64,000 nt of DNA from Gymnorhina tibicen (Eukaryota > Chordata > Aves > Passeriformes > Artamidae), in contig VXAZ01008272.1 of assembly GCA_013399875.1 (NCBI GenBank), positions 249,825 to 313,824 of the forward strand. Direction: 5' to 3'. The translations under genes and the position numbers were made by a program. A model generated the notes under the pieces. It saw only the letters and a program-made list of their open reading frames with translations, was not told where the DNA came from and ran no database searches. How positions within the stretch are numbered: position 1 is the first letter of the stretch; every line of letters starts with the position of its first letter. This document shows, in pieces, positions 1 through 10,600 of this stretch.

Positions 1-1336
1 GTGATTTACATGAAAATTGAAGAAAAACAGGATAGATTCTATTTATTTGCTCTTATTTAGTAAGTGTACATATTTCTTGAATAGTTACAATATATTCATA
101 AGGGCAGAAAACTACTAAATAAGGCATGTTATCTCTATTACCAATAGTAACATTAATCTATATTAACATTTAGGATTAGAATGGAAAAACCAGTAAAATA
201 TTACCATACTTTACCTTTCATGAGCATCAAATGAAGCCAAATCACTGCAAATACATTAAGACAATGCCTAAAAACGTTCATATGTTGTCCTATTCATGAA
301 GTGTAAACCAATATCTAGGCATAACATTACAAAATACTTGCCTATGAGATAAATAAAAATCTTTGGAATTTAATACACTTTCAAACAGAACAACTCACCA
401 ATCTAATTCCATTACTACTAATATAAGCTACTGTATTTATGTGTACAACTTGGAATGCTCTGTTCCTTCAAAACTGTCAAATGCCTGTTTCTCAAAAAAT
501 AAGTATCAGTCCTACACCCCAGAAAATCAGAACTAGAGGATAAGAAAATTTCCCTATTAATTACTTCCTTCTTTCAATAACTAAAATTGTAGTTAAATAA
601 CCACAATAAAACTCTTGACAGGTTTTGGCCTGTAATGAATTTTACCACCAAGTTAATATGTTAAAACCACACTAGAAATCTTAAAATAAAATAATTTTAT
701 CAGCAACAATGAAACAACTAAAATTGTAGTGGTAATGTGTGATTCTAGCTAGTATGGCTCTAAAGAAAAGCCAAAACACTTGCATTTTACAATGTCTGAA
801 GCAAGACAAAGGATGTAAGGTGGATACCTAACTCTCAGCTCTGATATTTAAATCAGGCAGCTCTCATAAAAAAAGTTGGGCAATTATTTATGTTTGGGTT
901 ACAAAAAATGAAAATAAAAATTTAAGTGGTTTTGATCACAGAAAAATATTGTCATAAAAAGCTGACCTTTTCCATACAGATATCATATTTTCCTGCTTTA
1001 ACATTTCCACTGCTCCATAAAGAACAATACCAGAAGACAGGCAAAACATTTCATGCAAAATTAGAAGCTGACCTCACATGTTGGATCAAACCCCATCATG
1101 AAGTATGACAGAACAAGACATGAAATGGTGTATTATTTGCTATTTACAAAAGAAACATATTTATTAGAAACTGAAACAAAGAATAATTTTAAAAAGCACT
1201 GAAGTCTTTAAAATTCTTCATGTAATCAAAGATTTATCTTTGATAAAGAACATAGATGTTCAGCCAGGTTTACAATGTAATTCTTACCAATGTACATTTG
1301 CACAAAGAAGTACACCCAGTATCAATAAATACATAC
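1..1336 (-). other. ODAD2: ODAD2 intron (continues off the left edge)
   Basis: AT-rich sequence downstream of the sixth coding exon. I find no further exon and no recognisable repeat here. The only ORF of note (926-1108, plus) has no recognisable family. Confidence 0.7.
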
Positions 1337-1450
1337 CTGTTTGGCCATATTTTCTGAAAATCTAGGTGATTTTTCCCTTAAAAATGTGACGATGTCTTTA
1401 TATAGATCACTTTTTCTTTCATAGTCAATATCTTTACCCGTTAGTTGACC
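1337..1450 (-). CDS. ODAD2: ODAD2 sixth coding exon
   Basis: A 114-nt phase-0 exon after a TTTAAG acceptor, encoding [19 protein letters not shown] and then [19 protein letters not shown] before a GTATGT donor. This is the last ODAD2 exon I can find; the next one lies beyond the left edge. Confidence 0.9.
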
Positions 1451-4400
1451 CTTAAAAAGAGAATACATTTAAAATTGTTAATAGTTATGCCTTACACAGG
1501 TAATTTAATCTGCATCATAAAATAGTGCAAAAGAGCACCAAGGTCATACTGTAATGAATTAGATATAGAAGTCTCAAGCTCAGCAGAGTTGACCAAACTT
1601 CAAAAATGCTTCATAAAGACGCATGGATCATCTCCATGGACCCCAACAGATGATCAAGATCTGACACAGAATTTTTCAGGCAATAACCATCAGTTAATTT
1701 TACCCTGTGTAGTTCCACTGAAAAGAATTTATGGCTTATGGCAAACAATCAAGTAAATATGAGTTTCCCGTGCAGTATGGCAGATGTCTAAAAGGCACAG
1801 AAAATAACATGACCTGACTGCCTGAGCTTTATGAGCTTCACCTATTAAAAATGCGCCAAGTCAAAACTTCCCTGGATTTTTCAATTCTTAGGAAATCAAT
1901 CTGTCGAGCTATGCCTGATGGATGAGAGTATCTCTTCAAAATGAATGTAAGACCTCTGGTCACCACTTAACACGTGTAAGGGACTAAATAAAACCTATCT
2001 TTAGGTTTTAGAAAAAAGGTAGCCAAAAGGAAAAGAAGGAGAAAAAAGAGAAGCAATTTCTAAAAAACTTCTGCTGACAGAAGAAGGAACTGCTTATCAT
2101 TTATAAAAAGACCAAAGAAAGCTCTACGAGCCCCACATAATAATATCACACTCCAGATAAAGAGCAATGAGGCACTAGAGAGGCATCGAGTCCCACAGTG
2201 CCTTTAAATAGGAATAGTGTGCAGAACTGTTATTTAAAGACTAATCAAACACTGCTAGCAAAGAGTGCAGAATACACTCCTAGTGTAAAACTTAAAGAAA
2301 AAGCAGTTAAAACATATGGGCAAACTAGCATACATTTATTACTGTGGCTTTCCCTCCTGTACCAAAACACTAGCTCTGCAGGTCTTACAGCCCAGTACAA
2401 CTACCCTAAACATAACTGAGTTTTGATTTTAGCACATAAAAATATTCATTACTCAATGGTATCCTTTATTATTACTCACTCCATTTAAAAACACTCCCGC
2501 TGTGCTGCAAGTGATATACAAAGGATCAGTGTCATGTGGTTTGATGACTAAATAACAAATTTCTCCATGCACTTGTCTCCAGGGAGGAGCTCGGCATCCA
2601 TTAGAGAACACGTAATCTGTAATCAATTAGCATTAGTGTTTGTATCCAGTTTAAAAACATTTTAATAGTCATGCTTGATGATTAATATTACATGTATGCA
2701 AATCAAATTCCAAAAACAATTCCTTGCTCTTAAGAATTCATACTGTTAAGTATTAATCATCCAAAACTCTGTGACCCATGGCCCAATCCAACCAAGAACT
2801 ATAACTGTGCTTAGCACTTCTCAGGATCAGGGACTCATTTCTCTTCCTCTGCTTCCACCAAAAATATTCATATAATTGAGAGATTATTTCTGTATGTAAA
2901 GGCTGAGGAACACCATTACATATCAGAAAACGCTTTTTATTTTACTTTATAAGTTCAAGGTGGAAATAAACACTTTAGATGTATTATTGAAATTAATTCA
3001 GAAAATTTCACACAGAATTCAAGTACTTTATTAAAAGTCTATGTAAATGTGAGATATGGTCAGATTTGTACCTGATGTATATTCCAGTGATTCCAGTACA
3101 GTATCTTCTCCTTGCCCAGAGAAATTGTTGAGAAGATTCACTTCATTATTTACAGCAGCTGGGTTTAGTCTTACATCTCTGCAATTAATAGAAAATGGTC
3201 CAATATGTATTCATTGAAAAGGATATACTCAGAGAAATAAAGAGAATATTACACAATTTTTTTCTTTTACACTGAGTCTTAATAGAAGAAACAAAAATAT
3301 GAAAAGGGATTATCTTCCATCTTTTTAGTTTTATCTATAGGTTAGTGAAATTTTAGTTCCATACCTAATGCAAAATCCTTGTAACTATGAAACAGACTCA
3401 ATGTAATACTTAATACAGTTCCATGAAGAAATAAACACTTCCTTGAAAATATTTAACTGTGACTTTGTTGTTTGTACAAATGACTTCAATTTGCTAATAA
3501 AATACAAAACATATGCAATAGATGCAATAAAACCCCCACACTTGTGGGCACACACTTACATACCTACACCTATAGAAAAAACTTCAGGAAAAAAAAAAGA
3601 ATTTTCATTAACTTAGAAAACAGTGAAAATTATTTCAATATATTTCTTCGTCATACCAAAAACACATGTTGTGGGTTGAAACCAATCTGATTTAACAATA
3701 AAACAAAAAAATGCACTGGCTGAGATGCTTAGCTTCTATTTGAAATGCACTTACTGTGAAATCTGTTTCAAAGAACTATTAAGCAGTTGCAAATCCAGCT
3801 GATGAAGAAGAAGAAGGATTTTCATTTTCAGTTCTGTTTCAGGATCAGATTCTTTTTGCACTTTGTCAAATAAATGCAAGATGGACATATCTTCTCCTTC
3901 AACAGTCCCATATTCAGGGCCAAGAATTCTCACTATAGGATCTCTGTTAGCTGTAAACATGAAACAGAATCATGTCATGTGCTACTATGTTTAAAATGAT
4001 CAGGTAAGACAAACTCTTCTTATTTCAACTGCTCAATGATTTTGAGGCTATTATTTTACAATAAAAAGTTTATAATGTGCATAGCTATTCATCAAACATT
4101 ACTGTATGATGTATTCTTTCATATCCCTCTACTGTAATTTGAAATTTACTTTTAAGAATTTGAAAACATTAATAACAAAAAGACTTTTTTTCTTAACAAG
4201 CTAATTGCTTTTCAAAACAAAGATTAAGGTTCATTCAACCAAGGGGTGAATATTAAACAATTCCCTTTATCAACACTCCCTTATCCAAAAATATGCCTGG
4301 CTGATTTCCAAAACAGGAAATCAATGGGCTTAACTCACTGAAAATTGATCATTTCAGAAATACAATTTAGTGTTAAAGAACATCTTTAGGTTTTCTAGCA

Positions 4401-6921
4401 GCATTCCCAATGGCCCCATTACTTCCTCAGCTATGCCAGCTGTTCTTCTTGGTAAACAGTGACATAACTGCATATCAATGTGTTTTACAAAACCATTTTG
4501 CTCTGTTCCTGCAAATGAAGTCCCATGCATCTGTGAATGGCTCTGCATGATGCGATGTCCATATTATTCTTCCCTAATATTTATGGTTGATCAGTGACAG
4601 GACCCATAATTAGATGGCTCTGAAACTTGATTCAATATGAGCATTTTTATTTTATTAAGGCAGTTTCTACTAATATTATCAAAGAATATCACTGATTTCT
4701 TCTACCTCTAGGTAGGAGAATGATACTGAGTTTAGCGTATCAAGAGACTTGTCAGTTTGAAAATCTAGGACTTGAAGATGACACAGTGGAAATACTCATA
4801 CCTCTATTTTAAAGCCATTGTGAGAAGGAATCTGGAAGTGCTCACAGTGAACCCTGTGCAGGTAAGAATGCCTTTAAGCATATTATTTTTTCTTTGGCGA
4901 TCTTTAAAGGATGTAACATTTTAAGGGACTATTAAACTACATACATAGGAAAAACTGTTATTAGCCTCAAATAAAACTTTTTTTTTCCCAAACTTAAACC
5001 TACTCTCTGTTGCAATAGCTGGGATATTACTCAGTATACATGAATTTGTATATGAGATTCAACAGTTTTATTTTAACTTGTTCCAGATTTCTGGGTTATT
5101 AATTTCTGTGTAAATAAAAGAAGAAATAGAAACTCCTTCATGTTCTGGATCACTTTTAGCTACCTTCATGAATTAACACCTTCTCATATACTTAAAATGA
5201 AGGCATATCTTCCTTCCTGGACATTTCATAAACATGAACTGAAGAAGACATATATTTCTTAAAAAAAAGGAGAGATGAAAAAACAAAGAAGAAAGAAAAC
5301 CTTCAAGGCATGCCTGTGCTTCCTTTAACTTTTTTTCCATAGCAATTTGTAGCAAACGGGACAGCTGGTCAAAACTGCGAACTCTGAGAGTTGATCCCGA
5401 GAGGACAAGCAATGGTTGGCCATCTTTACCTTTGGCTTCAGACTGAACAGTTGCTTCACTAGAAAAATTAAATTGCATCTTTTTAAAATAAGAACTTTAA
5501 TTGAGAAAAATCTTGAATGTTATTCAAGCATCACATGATAAAGCATGATATACAATTTCTTTAAACTGTATTTCAGGAAACTTCCAAGGTAAACCAGTTT
5601 ATTCACAGCACATCAGCAGCTAGATAGGCCCAAAGGAGACTGTGACTCCATGGGAAGCCCACACTGGAGCAGGCTCCTGGAAGGACCCATGGACCTATGG
5701 AGAAGGGAGACCACACTGCAGCAGGTTTGCTAGCAGGACTTGGGACCCTGAGGGACACCCACACTGGAGCAGCCTATTTCTGAAGGACTGCACCGCATGG
5801 AAGGGACCCGTGCTGGAGCAGCCTGTGTCCTGAAGGACTGCACACCGTGGAATGGTCTTGTGCTGAAGGACTGCACACCGTGGAGCACGTTGTGAAGACC
5901 TGAAGCCTTTGGGAAGGACTCACACTGGAGAAGTTCGTAAAGGACTGTCCTGTGGGAGGGACCCCATGATGGAGCAGAAGAGTGTGAGGAGGAAGAAACA
6001 TCAGAGAAAAACTTGCAATGAACTGACCTCAACCCTCATTCCCTGTCCCCTTGTGCCACTCAGGGGCACAACAAGGAAGCAGAGAAAATCAGGAGTGAAG
6101 TTGAGCTTGAGAAGAGGTAGGTGTAGGAGGAAGGTAGAAGGTTTTAAGATTTGTTTTATTTCTCATTATCCTACTCTGACTTTTTCTCGGCAGCAGATTA
6201 AATTAATTTCTGTGACTCAAGTCCAGTTTGCTGATGACAGTAACTGGTGAGTGATCTCTCCCTGTCCTTATCTCTGCCCATGGGCCTTTCATTGTACTTT
6301 TCTCTCCCGTCCAATATAGGAGGGGGAGCAGCTTACTGGACACCTGGCAACCAGCCAATGTCAACCTACCAAACAGGAGCAACTCCTAACACCAAGAGAA
6401 ATGACACAGTTAATTGCTGTTAGACACATGTTGTGAAAAATCTTGGGACTAGACAGGGAAAGTTGTATAGATCACTGGCTAAACAGGTCTGCATCACAAA
6501 CAAGACAGAATTATCTCAAACTCTCAAGAAGTTTTTACACTCTACTAATTTTAGCTCAAAATTTTCAATATATATCAACAAAACCCCCACCTGTTTCAGC
6601 CTCCCAAATACAATAAGGATTTTTAATGCTAAATGAGGACAGTATTTCTTCATAGTTCACCATCTGCATTTGAAAACACACTGCAATACAGACTTACTTG
6701 ATCTCATAACCCTCCCCAAACACTGAAGAGTCCAACTGTGTTTTCCACTCAAGGGGCTCTCTGAAGACAAATGCTGCTTCCTGAGGATGCTTAGTGCTGA
6801 AGTCCTCTGCAAACTTAATAATTTGATTTAAAAGGGATTCGTTCAAAGGGGTGATTTCAAGTGTGCCAGTTCCAGAGCCAGCAGCAGTCCACTGAGCCGC
6901 TCTCGCCAATGCCACTCCCAT
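1337..6921 (-). CDS. ODAD2: ODAD2 (ARMC4), 5' part, six coding exons
   Basis: Outer dynein arm docking complex subunit 2, an armadillo-repeat protein that helps attach outer dynein arms to the doublet microtubules of motile cilia. Joining 6698-6921, 5301-5458, 3755-3950, 3072-3178, 2480-2616 and 1337-1450 on the minus strand gives an open frame of 936 nt (312 residues). All internal junctions are GT-AG and the phases agree throughout. The N-terminus (MGVAL, then [16 protein letters not shown]) and later segments ([34 protein letters not shown]) match what I remember of vertebrate ODAD2. The visible part is the region before the armadillo repeats; human ODAD2 is about 1,040 residues, so roughly 70 percent lies off the left edge. 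The gene lies downstream of MPP7 on the same strand. Identification is from memory, not alignment, but the match across six exons is hard to explain otherwise. Confidence 0.93.
2480..2616 (-). CDS. ODAD2: ODAD2 fifth coding exon
   Basis: A 137-nt exon after a TTACAG acceptor, encoding [19 protein letters not shown] and then [18 protein letters not shown], ending GVFLNG before a GTGAGT donor in phase 0. The CRAPPWRQ stretch is a strong signature of the family as I recall it. Confidence 0.92.
3072..3178 (-). CDS. ODAD2: ODAD2 fourth coding exon
   Basis: A 107-nt exon too short to stand out as an ORF. It begins after an ATTGCAG acceptor and encodes [19 protein letters not shown] followed by [16 protein letters not shown]. 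The donor is GTACAA. A second AG two bases further in could also serve as acceptor but would break the frame. Confidence 0.88.
3755..3950 (-). CDS. ODAD2: ODAD2 third coding exon
   Basis: The exon begins after a TTACAG acceptor with CT, completing the Ala of [12 protein letters not shown]. It continues through a charged and leucine-rich stretch ([20 protein letters not shown]) and ends at a GTAAGT donor. It is one of the best-conserved parts of the visible protein, as I remember the family. Confidence 0.92.
5301..5458 (-). CDS. ODAD2: ODAD2 second coding exon
   Basis: It starts after a TTTTCTAG acceptor and completes codon 75 as Asn. It encodes a segment reading [19 protein letters not shown] and ending EAQACLE. 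The donor at 5300-5299 is GTTTTC, a weak match beyond the GT, but the frame and the protein match on both sides support it. It leaves phase 1. Confidence 0.9.
5617..6375 (-). mobile_element. Fragment of an avian endogenous retrovirus LTR
   Basis: A GC-richer block in the first ODAD2 coding intron. Its right end reads, on the minus strand, TGTTTGGTAGGTTGAC followed by a CTGG-rich stretch, like the 5' start of an LTR I know from bird genomes. Landmarks then follow in the expected order: a segment like GATAAGGACAGGGAGAGATC, a region with AATTTAATT, and several imperfect units of about 50-60 bp built on 'CTCCAGTGTGGG' and 'GTGCAGTCCTTCAG'. The copy appears truncated at about 5617, so only the first part of the LTR is present. 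I see no internal retroviral genes and no second LTR. It runs in the same direction as ODAD2. The family name cannot be fixed by eye. Confidence 0.72.
6698..6921 (-). CDS. ODAD2: ODAD2 first coding exon (residues 1-75)
   Basis: The start codon at 6919-6921 is chosen because it begins MGVAL, the N-terminus I recall for the family, and because its context is strong (A at -3, G at +4). An in-frame ATG at 6955-6957 would add 12 residues ([12 protein letters not shown]) and is less likely. The exon ends at 6698 before a GTAAGT donor, splitting codon 75 after its second base. The probable exon begins at 6964, after a plausible acceptor ending in GACAG, which leaves 43 nt of 5' UTR. Confidence 0.92.
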
Positions 6922-6963
6922 GGTCTTGGTCAGTGTCACCGGAGCCCACCTTGGCAACGAGAC

Positions 6964-7516
6964 CCTGTCACAGAATGACCAAACCGAGCTCTCAAATGGT
7001 TAAATATGCTGTGGCTGCTATGATTTGAAATAAACCTATCTAGGAACGACTAGACTCTTTTAACTCACTTAAATCCCTGAAGAGGGGAAGGGGGACTTGA
7101 TGAAGCCAACTCGCAAATTTTAAAGAAACGGGGAAATCAGGTGCAAACACTGATTATTTTTTCTTAATTGCTGCTGCCATTAGAAATTCTGCAGCCGACA
7201 GCAGAAGGCCTCTGTGGAAGCTGTAGCAAAAGGATCCCACTGTGAAAAGCCCCCTGTGCAGGCGGACAGACGCGGCCCCCATGGCCCCCCGGCACTGTCC
7301 CTGAACGGGGGAAAGAGAAGGGTCAGCCCCGCCCGACCCGCCCGGGGAGGCCCAGGGCCGCCCAAGTGCGCCGGGCCCGGGGCGGCCTCGGTCGTGTGGG
7401 GAGCGCGGAGCAGGGTCTGGGGTGGGAGCGGGAGGGAGCCGGGAGCCGAGGGCCCGGAGCAGGGACACAGCGAAACCCGGGGGTCGCACGCAGCCCGCCC
7501 CATGTTCGGCCCTCAC
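6964..7516 (-). other. ODAD2: Probable first intron of ODAD2 (in the 5' UTR)
   Basis: Bounded by a strong donor GTGAGG (7516-7511) within the CpG island and a plausible acceptor with a moderately pyrimidine-rich tract ending GACAG (6969-6965). This is inferred from splice signals only; an unspliced 5' UTR cannot be excluded. Confidence 0.4.
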
Positions 7517-7620
7517 CTCGCCCCGGGCCAGCCGCGCCGCGCCCCGCCATGGCCGGCGGCGTTGCCGTGGGGACGGGCCGGCGTTACCGGGACAGCGGGG
7601 ACAGCCGCGGCCTCGGCCGA
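7517..7620 (-). other. ODAD2: Probable non-coding first exon of ODAD2
   Basis: The 3' end at 7517 is set by a GAG|GTGAGG donor; the 5' end is not visible and 7620 is only a guess. The exon contains an ATG at 7550. After splicing to 6964 it would read a short upstream frame (MAGRGAAGPGRG and a few more residues) that stops before the ODAD2 start and is out of frame with it. So it would be an upstream ORF rather than an N-terminal extension. Confidence 0.38.
7561..7574. promoter_or_regulatory. RFX-type X-box
   Basis: The 14-mer GTTGCCGTGGGGAC fits the X-box pattern of two half-sites, RYYNYY then RRNRAC, with a 2-nt spacer. RFX factors, with FOXJ1, control motile-cilium genes, so a site in the island of a dynein-arm docking gene makes sense. 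The match is visible; binding is inferred. Confidence 0.5.
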
Positions 7621-7659
7621 CATTCCTCGTCGGAAGGGAAGGGGAGCGACATTTGAACT

Positions 7660-10600
7660 CGTAAAGCGGGCTGTGTGCTTTTTGTGTGGCGTTAAATAAT
7701 GTAGTAACTAGAGTTACCTTGCACCGGAGGTTAAAGGAAGACCACCGAAAGGTTTTTAGCTTGAATTCTAGCCAGTACAGCTTAAACCTTTCCATGGCTG
7801 TCAGCGGTTACAGGAAAATATCTTTAATTAATAAAGGTTAAGATTGATCACTTTTAGTTCTTGAGGCACTGTGACAGAGCGTGCTTGAAATGCTTTTTGT
7901 TAAGTATGGTGTAATGTGTAATTAGTATTTCTTGAAAGAAGTGAAGGAAATAGGTAAGGGCAGTACCACTGAATAAAGTCCTTTCACATACTGAGGACAA
8001 CACAGCACTGTACACACACAAATAGACAGCCCCAAACACAGAATGGAAATTTACCCTCTTCCCTCAATCCTATTATCGATCCATATGTTGTTGAATGAGC
8101 CATCGCTTTGGATAAATTTTTGTTACAAAGTTCCTACTGAATTCATCATGCACTGTCTCATCTTTTGAGCCAATAAGAACCATATATTCTCTGACTTCCC
8201 TTCCCACTTGTAAATTACCCCTCCGGTTCTGTTATTTGTCTCCATCAAAACCCCTATCAGTTGATAAAAACTGGACTTAGATCTGACGTAGGAAGGAATG
8301 GCTGCCTGCTGTACACTGACTGAAGTCAGGAAGCTATGGTCAGCTTTCCAGGATATGCGTCCTTCTGAAGACAGAGGAAAATGATCCTCTCACGGACAGT
8401 CCAGCAGAGGTACCCAGCTTCCAACACCATAGAGTCAACATGGCCAGGAGTTACCTTACCAACTGAGAACTCATCTGGGTAAGACACCTCTAATAATGAG
8501 GAAGGTCATGGAATGTATGTGGGGTGTATCTCAAAGGATAACAGTATGGGATTAATACACTTTTTTTCTAAATAGATTCAATCTGTATACATTTTACTAC
8601 CAAAACTTTCAAGCAGTAACTATGTATAAGTACATGCAGTCTGCACACTAATGGCTTAAGAATAGCATTGGTTTTCTTGTTTTACTTGTTTAACTTAGAG
8701 TAGGTAGAAAATTAGTAATTTTATTAGGTGAAACTGAAAAAGAATTTTTTAGTTAAAAGCCTGGTTAAAGACTTAATGCAATTTATTTTCTGTATGGAAT
8801 ACTATGTGTGAATGCACTTCCAGAAGGGATTAAATCTCTTCATTTTACTGAAGTAATGACTCTTTAAAAATTGATTTTGAGGGCAGAAGGTGCAAGAAAC
8901 AAAATGTGAAAGGGAATAAAAGTATCCGTGCCATGGGTGGTGGGGAGTGAAGACAGTGAGTTTTCACACAGAGCTGAGTATTTTAAGCAAGAAGTCGGTG
9001 GAGTAAGAAATAGAATTCCTAAATGAGATCACTCTGTTCCACTGAACAGCAAGAAGAAAAGATATTTCAATGGCAAAGATAAATGGGATGGTGTGCCCTC
9101 AAAGACTGTGCATCTCCACTGGCCGTAAATGGAGCTTTGGTAACTAGCTCAGGCTTAGTTACCAGTGGAACTTTCTGTGGGGACAGGTAAGTCAAAAAAT
9201 GAAAAAGCAGAAGAGATTCTGCAAGGCAGCAGTGAGGGATGCTGCTGGGATCTGGTATTAGAAGCAATGCCTTTGGATGCTCAAGAGTCAGAAGTTTTCC
9301 TCTTTTTTCTTTGTGGCTGGCAAATGCAGAGTTTGGAGCATAGCAGTACTCCTAGGAAGACTGCTCTAACTCTTCTGAAGGCTAGAAACCACCTGATTTA
9401 ATTTATAATCTCAGTTTTTATGACTAGTTTGTGTGTATTTTTTCTTGTACAAACGTTGGTTCTTTACATTATTTTCAACAGCTACTTTTCCTCCATAGAT
9501 TTTCCACCCATTTTCTGAGTTAGAATATTTTGTCCTAGACTTAACTTTGCTTGGCTAAACCAGTCTGGTTCCTCTAGACTCAGACTGCAAGTTCTTAATT
9601 TCTTTTACTATCTTAGTATCCCTTATTTGCCTGTGTTCCAGTCTGAGCTTTTTTTTTCTAAATAGATTCAACACTGTTTCTAAGATCCTTTCACCAAGAT
9701 CCATTACAATGGCACTAATAGTCTTCATCTCTTTTGGAAGTTCCTCAACTAGGATTCTAGGATTCTAGGATCCCAAATGTAATCCTACATTCTAGGATTA
9801 CATTTGGTTTTCACATTTGGGGATTGTTGTCAACCTTGTAATTGAATAAATCAACCAGTTTTTAATCCATTACTTTTATTTTCAGCTGATGGCTTTGCAG
9901 CTTTCTGCAGGATTTGAGCATATAATGTTGCAGTTTGCCCTTATAAAATCAAATTCCACTTTTAAAGAAAAGAAATATTTACAGCATGTAGTCTCTATAT
10001 TTTAGTTCTCATCCTCTTCCTCTTTCCAAAGTAGTTTTTGAATCTGATATTAAATTTGAAATGTATTTCACAGAGGGTTGTGGTCTTGGAAATAATTAAC
10101 TGATATGAACAGTTTCTATTCCTGCTTGTAGTCTCTCTGCTGTGTAGGTTTTTGCACGTTTTCAGACACATATCAGCTGTAGCAAGTCATTACTGCAGTT
10201 ACTGCATTGGTATTTGAGCTCTGGGTTATTCCCTTGGTTACATTCAGGCATATCTTGCTGGATGACGAGGAGTCTTGCCTTCTTATATCAGCTATCACTG
10301 AAAAATAAGTACTAGGTACTCCCTCACTTAGCTAGCATAAGAGTATAAGTGGATATCTTGGGAGAAAATTTTGCCTGAAAGCTAAAGTGTTAAGTAAAGT
10401 AATCATTTAAAGAAATATGAAAGTATTCTCTTGGTGCCCCAAAATCGGTGTGCAAAAAATTCCAGGCAGTAAAGCTGTAATGTGTTCTCAAAAACAGCTC
10501 ACTCAGGAACTGGGTCCACCCAGAGATGGCATTTGCACCATGTTTGGCTAATTCTGTAAACTAGTAGTAGTACATTTATGTATGAGTGATTTTTTTCTCT

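Larger units (their letters stand above)
1451..5300 (-). other. ODAD2: ODAD2 introns between coding exons 2 and 6
   Basis: Four introns (3951-5300, 3179-3754, 2617-3071, 1451-2479) separated by the exons listed individually. They are AT-rich and I recognise no repeat in them. Small ORFs such as 4354-4548 on the minus strand are unsupported. Confidence 0.7.
7255..7650. promoter_or_regulatory. CpG island, likely ODAD2 promoter
   Basis: The only clearly GC-rich and CpG-dense block in the window, lying directly upstream of the ODAD2 start. It gives rise to several overlapping long ORFs on both strands, which I regard as artefacts of GC-rich sequence lacking stop codons. No TATA box is obvious. 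No gene is seen on the plus strand to the right, so a bidirectional promoter is possible only if it drives a non-coding transcript. Confidence 0.8.

Noticed and set aside
5730..6250. ORFs of 75-113 codons over the LTR fragment
   Set aside because: They lie within non-coding LTR sequence and reflect its internal repeats, not a viral gene.
7154..7795. 213-codon minus-strand ORF and several overlapping ORFs on both strands in the CpG island
   Set aside because: GC-rich DNA lacks stop codons, so long frames arise by chance. The translations are low-complexity Gly/Ala/Pro/Arg with no recognisable domain, and several frames are open at once.
9749..9770. AGGATTCT tandem as a possible CR1 terminus
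   Set aside because: It resembles the CR1 octamer ATTCTATG with one change, but the adjacent sequence shows none of the CR1 3' landmarks.
9773..9807. Hairpin as a microRNA precursor
   Set aside because: The stem is only 15 bp with a 5-nt loop, too short for a normal precursor, and the flanks do not extend the pairing.
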